Positions 33,593-41,156 of a stretch of DNA of 64,000 nucleotides are shown here, one piece after another; within the stretch, counting starts at the first letter, position 1; every line of letters begins with the position of its first letter. The notes beneath the pieces are model-generated. The model did not search any database, was not told where the DNA came from, and worked only from the letters and a program-made list of their open reading frames with translations. Both the position numbers and the translations under genes were made by a program. The stretch is from CAWDPQ01 sp963804245 (GTDB lineage Bacteria; Acidobacteriota; Vicinamibacteria; Vicinamibacterales; 2-12-FULL-66-21): positions 124,001 through 188,000 of the forward strand of contig CAWDPQ010000016.1 in NCBI GenBank assembly GCA_963804245.1, given 5' to 3'.

Positions 33593-34567
33593 TTAATACT
33601 CCACGAGCTGTTTGGCGGATGCAACGACCCGCGCGACACTGGGCAGAAAGGCAGCCTCGAGCGGCGGGGCATAGGGAACCGGCGTATCGATCGATGCCAC
33701 GCGCATGATTGGCGCGTCGAGATATTCGAATGCCTCTTCAGCGATGATGGCCGCCAGCTCGCCGCCGATCCCACCGGTGCGGCGCGCCTCGTAGAGCAGC
33801 AATGCGCGGCTGGTTTTGCTGACGCTTTCAATCACGGCCGTGCGATCGAGCGGTGCGAGGCTGCGGAGGTCGAGCACTTCGGCTTGGATGCCTTCAGCGG
33901 CGAGGACCGCAGCTGCGTCGAGCGCTGTATAGACCATCGCGCCGAACGTCACGATGGACAGGTCCGTGCCCTCGCGGCGAATTTTTGCCTGCCCGAGTGG
34001 GACGATGTAGTCGGTGTCGGGCACTTCGTCCTTGATACGGCGATACAGGAACTTGTGCTCGAAATACAACACCGGATCGTCGTCGCGGATTGCCGCCTTG
34101 AGCAGACCTTTCGCATCGTAGGCGGTCGAAGGCTCGACCATCTTCAGTCCCGGCGTATTGAGAAAGAACGATTCGGGATTGAGCGAGTGGAACGGCCCGC
34201 CGCCCACACCGCCGCCGCTCGGCCCGCGGACGACAATCGGGCACGCCGCACCGTTGCGGTAACGGCTGGTCGCGGCAAAGTTGGTCAACATGTCGAAGCA
34301 ACAGGCGATGAAGTCGATGAACTGGACCTCGGCCACCGGCCGCATGCCCATGTAGGACGCGCCGATGGCCGACCCGACGATCGCCTGTTCGGAAATCGGC
34401 GTATCGATGACGCGTGTTTCCCCGAAGCGATCGATGAGTCCTTCTGTCGCTTTGAACGCCCCGCCGTAGGCACCGATGTCCTCGCCGAGCAGGAAGACGC
34501 GCTCGTCGCGCGCCATCTCGTCGAAGAGCGCCTGGCGGATGGCCTCGATGTAGGTAATGACGGCCAT
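33593..34567 (-). CDS. 2-oxoacid dehydrogenase E1 beta subunit
   Basis: 324 aa from ATG 34567 (MAVITYIEAIRQALFDEMARD). LLGEDIGAYGGAFKATEGL, TPISEQAIVGSAIGASYMG and GGVGGGPFHS (GGPFHSLNPE) are typical of the beta subunits of pyruvate and branched-chain 2-oxoacid dehydrogenases. The start overlaps the E1 alpha stop (ATGA). With E1 alpha it decarboxylates a 2-oxoacid and acylates the E2 lipoyl group. Substrate, pyruvate or branched-chain oxoacids, is not settled by sequence. Confidence 0.92.
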   Translation of the reverse strand: MAVITYIEAIRQALFDEMARDERVFLLGEDIGAYGGAFKATEGLIDRFGETRVIDTPISEQAIVGSAIGASYMGMRPVAEVQFIDFIACCFDMLTNFAATSRYRNGAACPIVVRGPSGGGVGGGPFHSLNPESFFLNTPGLKMVEPSTAYDAKGLLKAAIRDDDPVLYFEHKFLYRRIKDEVPDTDYIVPLGQAKIRREGTDLSIVTFGAMVYTALDAAAVLAAEGIQAEVLDLRSLAPLDRTAVIESVSKTSRALLLYEARRTGGIGGELAAIIAEEAFEYLDAPIMRVASIDTPVPYAPPLEAAFLPSVARVVASAKQLVEY

Positions 34568-35706
34568 CAGCTGCGCTGGAAGGGGGATCTGACGAACTCG
34601 ATGCGCGGCACCGCGAAGTCGTCGCCGGCATAGACTCCGCGCCCGACAGAGGCTGGATCGGGCATCGGAGATTCCTCGGCGAGGCGCGCCTCCTCGGCGG
34701 CGTAGCTCTGCGCCATCCTGTCGATGTCGTCCAGCTCGGTTGCGGTCGCCACGCTGCGCTCCGTGAGCTGACGTCGATAACGAGCGATGGGGTCTCTCGC
34801 TTTCCACTCGTCGAGCAGCTTCGTCGGTACGTAGCGCATGTCGTCGTGCTGCGCATGCCCCTGCATCCGCATCGTGTCGATGCCCACGAGGGACGCACCG
34901 GCACCGGCGCGCGCCCGTTCCACCAGGCGGCGTGTCACATCGTACACGGCGAGCATGTCGTTGCCGTCGACCATCTCGTGCGGGATGCCGTACGCGGAGG
35001 CCCGCTCGTCAATTCGTTTGATGGCCATCTGCCGGGCGATTGGTGTCGAATACGCGTACTTGTTGTCCTCGGCGATCACCATCACGGGGAGCGTCTGCAC
35101 GGCGGCAAAGTTGAGCCCCTCGTGAAAGGCGCCCGTGCTGGTTGCACCATCGCCCACCCAGGCCATTGCCACCAGATTCCGACCTCGCATGCGGGCGCCC
35201 AGTGCGATGCCGGCGGCCACTGGAATGGAGTCGCCCAGCATACTTATCGGACCAACCACGATCGGCTCATCACCCGGCTCAAGTCCGCGATCGGCAGCGC
35301 CAGGACGCGCGGATTGGCCGAGCCCGCCGGTGCCCGGCGCGCGGGTCCACTCGGGCAGATTCACGATGTGGATATTCAAATCGCGACCGCGCGAGTTCGA
35401 GTCGGCCCGCGCCATGTATTGCAGAAAAATTTCGCGAGGACGAACGCCGACCGCCATCAGCGCGCCCATGTTTCGTATCAAGGGGAGTATCGCGTCCCCA
35501 CGGTCGAGCGCGTAGGCCGTCGCGACCGACTCGCCTTCCTGTCCGAGGCTGCGGTAGAGACCACCGACGACTTTGCTCTGACGAAAGAGGATGACGAGCC
35601 GCTCCTCGATTTCCCTCGCGAGCCGCGCGAAGTAGTACATCTCGAGGAGCTGGTCGCGGGTCAGTGCGTCTGACGGTTTCGCGGTCCGCGCCGCGGGGGT
35701 GGCCAT
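34567..35706 (-). CDS. 2-oxoacid dehydrogenase E1 alpha subunit
   Basis: 379 aa. The thiamine-PP motif is GDGATSTGAFHEGLNFA (GDG...N). MYYFARLAREIEERLVILFRQ and GLYRSLGQEGESVATA fit the branched-chain/pyruvate E1 alpha group. RMQGHAQHDDMRYVP carries the regulated loop. Start at ATG 35706. First of the E1 alpha, E1 beta, E2, lipB run; it follows the E3 gene by 39 nt of CTTCCAG repeats. Confidence 0.92.
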   Translation of the reverse strand: MATPAARTAKPSDALTRDQLLEMYYFARLAREIEERLVILFRQSKVVGGLYRSLGQEGESVATAYALDRGDAILPLIRNMGALMAVGVRPREIFLQYMARADSNSRGRDLNIHIVNLPEWTRAPGTGGLGQSARPGAADRGLEPGDEPIVVGPISMLGDSIPVAAGIALGARMRGRNLVAMAWVGDGATSTGAFHEGLNFAAVQTLPVMVIAEDNKYAYSTPIARQMAIKRIDERASAYGIPHEMVDGNDMLAVYDVTRRLVERARAGAGASLVGIDTMRMQGHAQHDDMRYVPTKLLDEWKARDPIARYRRQLTERSVATATELDDIDRMAQSYAAEEARLAEESPMPDPASVGRGVYAGDDFAVPRIEFVRSPFQRS

Positions 35707-35745
35707 GATTCTAGCTTCCAGCTTCCAGCTTCCAGCTACCAGCGT
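35707..35745. repeat. CTTCCAG simple repeats between lpd and E1 alpha
   Basis: AGCTTCCAGCTTCCAGCTTC-type units occur four times. Related CTTCCAG strings are found near 38909 and 56793-56821, all between genes. Confidence 0.6.
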
Positions 35746-37164
35746 TCACGCATGTATGGCGCCGCCGTGTAGCGCGTGTGCGGCTTCTCCGACCGCCTCC
35801 GACATCGTTGGATGGGCGTGAATGGTGCGCACCAGCTCCTCCACCGTGCACTCGAGTCTCAGCGCAAGTGTCGCCTCGGCCACGAGCTCGGTCGCGCGCG
35901 GACCGATCATGTGGACGCCGAGGATCTCGTCGTACTTCTTATCGGCGACGATCTTGACGAATCCTTCGGTCTCCGCGGCGATTCGTGCCCGGGCCAGGAT
36001 GCCGAACTTGAACATACCTACCTTGACGTCGAAGCCGCGCGTCTGCGCTTCCTTTTCCGTCAGACCGACGCTGCCGATCTCGGGATCGCAGTAAGTGCAG
36101 CCGGGGACCTGGTCGTAGTTGATCGGTCGGTATTCCTGTCCCGCGATGCGTTCGGCCAGGACGATGCCCTCGGCCGATGAGAGGTGGGCGAGTTGAGGAT
36201 GTCCCGGCTGCTCGAAGGTGATGACGTCGCCGATGGCCGACAGCATCGGCACGTTGGTGCGGAATTCGCGATCGACACGGATGTAGCCGCGCTCCATCTG
36301 CAGGCCGGCTCCTTCTGCCCCGAGGCCGTCGGTAACCGGCCCGCGGCCGGTGGCCACCAGCAAATAGTCGGCGCTGAGCTTCGCGGATTTTCCATCGGGC
36401 GTCTGCGCGTCGAGCTCGACGCCAGCGGATCCGGCGCGCGCCGAGGTGACCTTCGTGCCGGTCATCACCTTGATGCCCTGCTTCTTGAATGCCTTTTCGA
36501 GCTCGGTAGAGACCGCTTCATCTTCGATCGGGACGAGCCGTGGCAGCAGCTCGACGATCGTCACGTCGCTGCCGAAGCGTTTGAATATCGAGGCGAACTC
36601 GACGCCGACCGCGCCGCTGCCGAGAATGACGATCGAAGCCGGGATGTCCCGAAGCCCGATCGCCTCGTCGCTCGTGATGATGCGCTTGCGATCGATTTCG
36701 ATCCCCGGCACGCTCCGCGGCTGCGATCCGGTCGCAATGATGATTTCCTTGCGCGCCGTCAGCGTCTGATTCTGCCCGCCGGTGACCTCGACGCTGCCCT
36801 TCCCGGCGAGGCGGGCGCTGCCTTTGATCCAGTCGATCTTGTTCTTCTTGAACAGGAACTCGACGCCGCCGGTCAAGCCTTTGACGATTTTGTCCTTTCG
36901 CGCGTGGACCTTGATCATGTCGATGCCCACGGCCGCCTCGCCGATGGTCAGGCCCCACTCGCTCCAGTCGCGCGCAATCTTGAGCGCGTGCGCGTGCTCG
37001 AGCAGCGCCTTGGTCGGGATGCACCCCCAATTCAGACAGGTCCCTCCCAGGACCGGGGCGCGCTCGACGACGGCGGTCTTCAAGCCGAGCTGGGCGGCGC
37101 GGATGGCTGCCACGTACCCGCCGGTCCCTGAGCCGATGATCACAACGTCGTATTCGCTGGCCAT
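35746..37164 (-). CDS. lpdA: Dihydrolipoyl dehydrogenase (E3)
   Basis: 472 aa. FAD motif VVIIGSGTGGYVAAIRAAQLG, redox disulfide GGTCLNWGCIPTKALL, NAD motif VILGSGAVGVEFAS, and C-terminal dimer domain with HAHPTMSEAVGEAAHA (His-Glu pair). It reoxidises the E2 dihydrolipoyl group with NAD+. Upstream of E1 alpha in the same operon direction; ATG 37164 follows the small membrane protein stop by 9 nt. Confidence 0.95.
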   Translation of the reverse strand: MASEYDVVIIGSGTGGYVAAIRAAQLGLKTAVVERAPVLGGTCLNWGCIPTKALLEHAHALKIARDWSEWGLTIGEAAVGIDMIKVHARKDKIVKGLTGGVEFLFKKNKIDWIKGSARLAGKGSVEVTGGQNQTLTARKEIIIATGSQPRSVPGIEIDRKRIITSDEAIGLRDIPASIVILGSGAVGVEFASIFKRFGSDVTIVELLPRLVPIEDEAVSTELEKAFKKQGIKVMTGTKVTSARAGSAGVELDAQTPDGKSAKLSADYLLVATGRGPVTDGLGAEGAGLQMERGYIRVDREFRTNVPMLSAIGDVITFEQPGHPQLAHLSSAEGIVLAERIAGQEYRPINYDQVPGCTYCDPEIGSVGLTEKEAQTRGFDVKVGMFKFGILARARIAAETEGFVKIVADKKYDEILGVHMIGPRATELVAEATLALRLECTVEELVRTIHAHPTMSEAVGEAAHALHGGAIHA

Positions 37165-37173
37165 GGGAGGACG

Positions 37174-37428
37174 CTAGGACTCCTTCTTCCGAATGGACGA
37201 GAGCGGCACGAACGAGACGGAGGCGGATTGCGGGGCGGGCTCAGGCGCCACGGGCTCCTGCTGCTCGGGATCGAGACGCGCGACCTGGGAGCGCAGGCGC
37301 GTATAGTCGTAGCGCAACTCCCAGTACGACTGCGTGAGCGCTTCCAGCTTACGTGCGGCCCGCCGCGCCCACGCACACGCCAGGAGCGCGACGAGCAGGG
37401 CTAGAACGACGAAAAACCACAGGGCCAC
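37174..37428 (-). CDS. Small single-pass membrane protein
   Basis: 84 aa from GTG 37428: a membrane helix (LWFFVVLALLVALLACAW), a short helix with LEALTQSYWELRYDYTRLRSQ (coiled-coil-like), then a Pro/Ser tail. Function unknown. It is 9 nt upstream of lpd, so likely first gene of the dehydrogenase operon. Confidence 0.6.
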   Translation of the reverse strand: MALWFFVVLALLVALLACAWARRAARKLEALTQSYWELRYDYTRLRSQVARLDPEQQEPVAPEPAPQSASVSFVPLSSIRKKES

Positions 37429-37476
37429 AACCGAAGTACCTTAGCATAATCGCCTGCCGCCGCCTCCCTATCGGGC

Positions 37477-37497
37477 TGGCGTCAGCCTTGCTACAAT
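37477..37497 (+). promoter_or_regulatory. Overlapping sigma-54-like and sigma-70-like promoter of the NtrC-type gene
   Basis: TGGCGTCAGCCTTGCT (37477-37492) has the GG-N10-GC spacing of -24/-12 elements. TACAAT (37492-37497) within GCTACAATT is 10 nt before the ATG at 37508. Either could drive the gene; the first would allow autoregulation. Confidence 0.45.
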
Positions 37498-37507
37498 TCA
37501 CGTTTCC

Positions 37508-38890
37508 ATGGCGCAGAAAACAATCCTGATCTGCGACGACGATCAGGGGATGCGCGAAACCATCGCGGCAATCCTGAAGCGGGACTATCGGGTCCAGACC
37601 GTCGCCAGCGGCGAGGCTGCTCTGACGATCGTCAAGCAAGAGGATATCGACCTGATCCTCCTCGACGTCCGTCTCCCGGGGATCAGCGGCTTCGACGTCC
37701 TGCGCATCGTCAAGGAGAACTACAGCCTCATCGAATGCATCATGATCTCGGCGATCAACGAGGTCGAGACCGCCGTGCAGGCGATGAAGTTCGGCGCGTA
37801 TCACTACATCACCAAGCAGTTCGACTACGACGAGCTGCGATCGCTCGTGCGCAACGCGTGCGAGCGGCAGGATCTCAATCGTCAGGTCATCACGTTGAGC
37901 GCGCAGGTCGCCGAACAGAGCGAGCGCGAGTTCCTCATCGGCCCGAGCAAGCAGATACGCGACATCGTCGATCTGGTCCACAAAGTGGCGAAGCTGTCGG
38001 CGACGGTGTTGATCCTCGGCGAGAGCGGCACGGGCAAGGAGCTGCTGGCGCGGCTGCTGCACCGGGAGTCGGGGCGCGGCGACTCCCCGTTCATCGCCGT
38101 CAACCTCTCCGCGATCCCGCACGAGCTGGTGGAAAGCACGCTCTTCGGACACGAGCGCGGCGCGTTCACAGGAGCGCACAAACAGCAGCTGGGGAAGTTC
38201 GAGCTGGCCGCCGGCGGCACGCTGTTTCTCGACGAAATCGGCGATCTTCGCTTCGATTTGCAGGCGAAGCTGCTGCGCGCGATTCAGGAAGGTGAGATCG
38301 AGCGCGTCGGCGGCGCCAAGCCAATCCGCACGAATTTCCGTCTGGTGGTGGCGACCAATGTCGATCTCGAGAAAGCGGTGAAGGACGGGCGATTCCGCGA
38401 AGACCTCTACTACCGCATCAACGTCATCCCGATCCGGATGCCGCCGCTTCGCGATCGCATCGAAGATCTACCCGAGCTCGCGCGACTGTTCCTGGAGAGG
38501 TACCGCGCCAAGTTCCGCAAGCCGGTGCGCGGCATCTCAGATTCTGCGCTGAAGATTCTGGCGAGCTACTGGTGGCCCGGCAACATCCGCGAGCTCGAAA
38601 ACCTCATCGAACGGCTCGTCGCCGTGAGCGACAGAGAGTGGATCACCGACGAGGATCTCCCGCTCGAATATCACTTCGCCAAACTCGACTCCACGCCGGG
38701 CTCGGGCGAAGCGCTCTTCCAGGAAGCGTGCGACACCTTCGAACGGAACTTCATTTTGCGCGCCTTGGAGAAGTCCGACTGGAACGTGACGGCCACCTCC
38801 CGCTACCTCGGGATTCCCTTGAGCACGCTGAAACACAAGATGGCCCGACTGGATCTGAGGGATCTCGCCCGCAAGCTGCGCGGCGCCTGA
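37508..38890 (+). CDS. NtrC-family sigma-54-dependent response regulator
   Basis: 460 aa. Receiver domain (1-120): ICDDDQG acidic pair, LILLDVRLPG phosphoacceptor Asp, Lys in YITKQF. AAA+ domain: Walker A GESGTGKE, sigma-54 contact loop GAFTGAHK, FLDEIGDL (Walker B) and YWWPGNIRELENL. C-terminal Fis-type helix-turn-helix: WNVTATSRYLGIPLSTLKHKM. It activates sigma-54 promoters when phosphorylated. The likely partner is the NtrB-like kinase at 42713, beyond the peptide-maturase genes. Confidence 0.93.
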   Translation: MAQKTILICDDDQGMRETIAAILKRDYRVQTVASGEAALTIVKQEDIDLILLDVRLPGISGFDVLRIVKENYSLIECIMISAINEVETAVQAMKFGAYHYITKQFDYDELRSLVRNACERQDLNRQVITLSAQVAEQSEREFLIGPSKQIRDIVDLVHKVAKLSATVLILGESGTGKELLARLLHRESGRGDSPFIAVNLSAIPHELVESTLFGHERGAFTGAHKQQLGKFELAAGGTLFLDEIGDLRFDLQAKLLRAIQEGEIERVGGAKPIRTNFRLVVATNVDLEKAVKDGRFREDLYYRINVIPIRMPPLRDRIEDLPELARLFLERYRAKFRKPVRGISDSALKILASYWWPGNIRELENLIERLVAVSDREWITDEDLPLEYHFAKLDSTPGSGEALFQEACDTFERNFILRALEKSDWNVTATSRYLGIPLSTLKHKMARLDLRDLARKLRGA

Positions 38891-38908
38891 TAAGGGTCAG
38901 CGGCCAGC

Positions 38909-39030
38909 TTCCAGCCCGTCAGCCGCAACTTCCCCAGCTTCCTCCCAGTTCCCCAGCTCCCCAGTTCCCCAGTTCCCCAGTTCCCCAGCTTCCCCAGCTT
39001 CCCCAGCTCCCCCAGTCCTTAATCCCATCT
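38909..39030. repeat. Low-complexity CTTCCCCAG/GTTCCCCAG repeat tract
   Basis: About 120 bp after the regulator gene made of repeats of TTCCCCAG with a few CTTCCAG units. The gap 38891-39336 holds this tract, a 37-bp palindrome and the maturase promoter, but no gene that I can support. Confidence 0.7.
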
Positions 39031-39041
39031 CTCATCCCAGG

Positions 39042-39078
39042 GGCTAATCCATTGGCCGGTCCGGCCAAACCATTAGCC
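39042..39078. promoter_or_regulatory. Double palindrome GGCTAAT-TTGGCCGGTCCGGCCAA-ATTAGCC
   Basis: The inner 17 bp TTGGCCGGTCCGGCCAA is a perfect palindrome around one T. Outer arms GGCTAAT and ATTAGCC are also exact inverted repeats, 3 bp away on each side. A GTTTTG follows. It may be a terminator for the upstream regulator or an operator for the peptide locus. Confidence 0.45.
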
Positions 39079-39211
39079 GTTTTGACGCCTCCAACTCGCA
39101 GGCTTGTGCCCTATCCGCCCACTTTGCCACGAGTTGCGGATCAATAGAGTCACGTCGACGATTCTGTATTTTCGGGCGTGAAGAGGCGTCGACAGGCTGC
39201 GATATGACTCT

Positions 39212-39240
39212 TTGGACACTCTTTGTCAATTTCGGAATAT
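39212..39240 (+). promoter_or_regulatory. Sigma-70-type promoter of the radical SAM peptide locus
   Basis: TTGGAC (39212-39217), 17-bp spacer, GAATAT (39235-39240). Predicted leader about 90 nt to the ATG at 39337. Confidence 0.5.
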
Positions 39241-39336
39241 CGGTTGCACTTTAGCGGCTTCGGCGCGGCCGAAAACTGCCTCGGCCTTCCAGAGGTTTCT
39301 CCGAATTTTCGCGAACGCCCGGTTGAAGGAGCTCGC

Positions 39337-40767
39337 ATGCAGCCCTCGATGTTCAACGTCCGTGTGCCCCTCGAGGACCGTGACGAAGTCTTCCTGATGA
39401 ACACGTTCACCGACGCACAGCTGATCGTCTCGCGCGACGTGTCGGAGTTTCTCGACCGGCTCGATGGCGAGTTCCCCGCCGACCTCACCGGCGAACAGCA
39501 GGACGTTCTGAGCACGCTCCGCGACAACGGCTTCATCGTCGAGAGCCGTGAGATCGATCGACAGAACGTGCGGGAGTTCTTCCACACCGTGCGCGAGAAC
39601 CAGGATCAGCTGCGGGTGACCGTGCTGACAACCCTGCAGTGCAATTTCGCCTGCGGCTATTGCTTCCAGGGCGATCACGGCGATTACAACAAGCACGCCA
39701 CCAAGATGACCGCGGAAACGGCCGAGCGCGTGGCACGGTGGGCGGAGGAACGGCTCGATACGCTCAAACCGGAAAGCTTCGTGATGACGTTCTTCGGCGG
39801 CGAGCCGCTGCTGAATCTGCCGGTGATGTATTTCCTGGCCGAACGCCTGTGGAGCTCGTGCCAGACGCGCGGCGTGCGCATGCTCGTGAACATCATCACC
39901 AACGGGTTGCTGCTGACACCCGAGGTGGTGGATCGCATGGCCCCCTATGGGCTCAACGGCGTCAAGATCACGCTCGACGGCGACCGCGACATGCACAACA
40001 AGATGCGGCCGCTGCGCGGCGGGCAGGGGACCTTCGACAAGATCGTCAACAACATCCACAAAGTCGCGCACAAGTGCAAGATCTCGATCGGCGGAAACTT
40101 CGACGAGGAATCCGTTGATACCTACCCGGCGCTGCTCGATTTCCTGCGCGAGCAGGAGTTCGCCGACCAGCTGACGCGCGTGGCCTTCAAGCCGGTCATT
40201 CGCGCGCCGCGCCCGGCGACACCAGCCACGCCATCAGGCAGCAAGTTCATCTCGCTCACGGCCGTCGGCAGCGACACCAAGCCGCTCAACGGTACCTGTA
40301 TGACGTCGGCGGGCGGCGGCACGAGTATCTGCGACAACTGCAACTTCATCGACGAGAAGATGTCGTTCCTGCGCGAGGAGACGATGAAGCGCGGGTTCGC
40401 CACCGTCGACGGCGTGCACATGGGGCCCTGTGAAATTCACAGGAAGCACGCGCACACCGTCGGGCCGGACGGCGCCTTGTACGCCTGCCCCGGTTTCACC
40501 GGCGACGCCAAGATGTCGACCGGCCACATCGACGGACGGCAGGAGGCGTGGAGGCAAACCGCGGCCAACGCATTCGATGCGCTGGCGGCGTGGAAGCAGT
40601 GCGACGACTGCGCCTTCATCCCCGTTTGCGCCGGCGGCTGCACTGTCGCGGCCCACACCGAGATTGGAGATCTGAACGCGCCCAACTGTCACAAGACGAG
40701 CTTCGAGGCAGGGCTCGTCACGCTGGCACGCCAGGCAGTCACCTCGGGCACCGCTTTGGTGAACTGA
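39337..40767 (+). CDS. Radical SAM/SPASM peptide maturase
   Basis: 476 aa from ATG 39337, chosen because AAGGAG lies 7 nt upstream; a longer frame to 39223 has no such site. Residues 1-85 look like a small leader-binding (RRE/PqqD-like) domain. The radical SAM cluster CNFACGYC gives C102, C106 and C109, followed by FFGGEPLLN and TNGLLLT. The C-terminal SPASM region has at least nine Cys, including ACPGF, CDDCAFIPVCAGGC and NCHK, for auxiliary Fe-S clusters. Such enzymes make thioether or C-C links in small peptides. Two tiny genes follow directly, the likely substrates. Confidence 0.9.
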   Translation: MQPSMFNVRVPLEDRDEVFLMNTFTDAQLIVSRDVSEFLDRLDGEFPADLTGEQQDVLSTLRDNGFIVESREIDRQNVREFFHTVRENQDQLRVTVLTTLQCNFACGYCFQGDHGDYNKHATKMTAETAERVARWAEERLDTLKPESFVMTFFGGEPLLNLPVMYFLAERLWSSCQTRGVRMLVNIITNGLLLTPEVVDRMAPYGLNGVKITLDGDRDMHNKMRPLRGGQGTFDKIVNNIHKVAHKCKISIGGNFDEESVDTYPALLDFLREQEFADQLTRVAFKPVIRAPRPATPATPSGSKFISLTAVGSDTKPLNGTCMTSAGGGTSICDNCNFIDEKMSFLREETMKRGFATVDGVHMGPCEIHRKHAHTVGPDGALYACPGFTGDAKMSTGHIDGRQEAWRQTAANAFDALAAWKQCDDCAFIPVCAGGCTVAAHTEIGDLNAPNCHKTSFEAGLVTLARQAVTSGTALVN

Positions 40768-40787
40768 GGAACGCGAAAGGAGGACGA

Positions 40788-40865
40788 ATGAAAAAACCGG
40801 CCGACAAGAAACGGGACACCTTGAAGCCCTGGCTTGTCGATGTGGTCGTCGAACAACTTCGCTAA
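40788..40865 (+). CDS. Candidate small peptide 1 of the maturase locus (25 aa)
   Basis: Starts at ATG 40788 behind AAAGGAGGACGA, an ideal ribosome site, 20 nt after the maturase stop, and ends at TAA 40865. Very basic N-terminal half (KKPADKKRD) and hydrophobic C-terminal half (KPWLVDVVVEQLR) without Cys. The leader-plus-core look and place suggest a precursor or accessory peptide; WLVD could suit a Trp crosslink. Function is inference. Confidence 0.6.
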   Translation: MKKPADKKRDTLKPWLVDVVVEQLR

Positions 40866-40906
40866 CTCGTAAACGTCGGTCAATCAGTCAGAGGAGAGCA
40901 GTTCAA

Positions 40907-41008
40907 ATGAAGATCCAGGTCATCAAAAAGGGCAATGCCAAGGTCAAGACGATGAGTTCGTGCCCGTTTGTCGTCGACTGTCCGCCGGAGGCCGAAAAGA
41001 AGGACTAA
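40907..41008 (+). CDS. Candidate RiPP precursor peptide (33 aa, two-Cys core)
   Basis: ATG 40907 with GAGGAG about 10 nt upstream, TAA 41006-41008. The N-terminal 16 residues (MKIQVIKKGNAKVKTM) form a basic leader; the C-terminal part SSCPFVVDCPPEAEKKD has two Cys five residues apart. Cys-bearing cores next to SPASM maturases are typical of sactipeptides and ranthipeptides, in which Cys sulfur is joined to a backbone or side-chain carbon. I do not recognise the family. Confidence 0.7.
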   Translation: MKIQVIKKGNAKVKTMSSCPFVVDCPPEAEKKD

Positions 41009-41048
41009 TTGCTGGGCGGGTGGTCCGTATCCCTCTTGCGTTCTGAGA

Positions 41049-41062
41049 GGTATGCCGATACC
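41049..41062. promoter_or_regulatory. Inverted repeat GGTAT-N4-ATACC
   Basis: A small perfect inverted repeat in the gap between the precursor peptide and the SBP gene; possible operator or weak hairpin. Confidence 0.25.
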
Positions 41063-41156
41063 ACTATAGGAGCAGCAATCGAAAGCGCCGGTCATCCTAG
41101 AGTCAGCTGCACATAACTGCGCCGACTCCGGGATCCGGAAACGAGGCCGAGAGCCG

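Noticed and set aside
38909..39030. CRISPR-like array
   Set aside because: Units of 8-9 bp without constant-length spacers; simple repeat only, and no cas genes.
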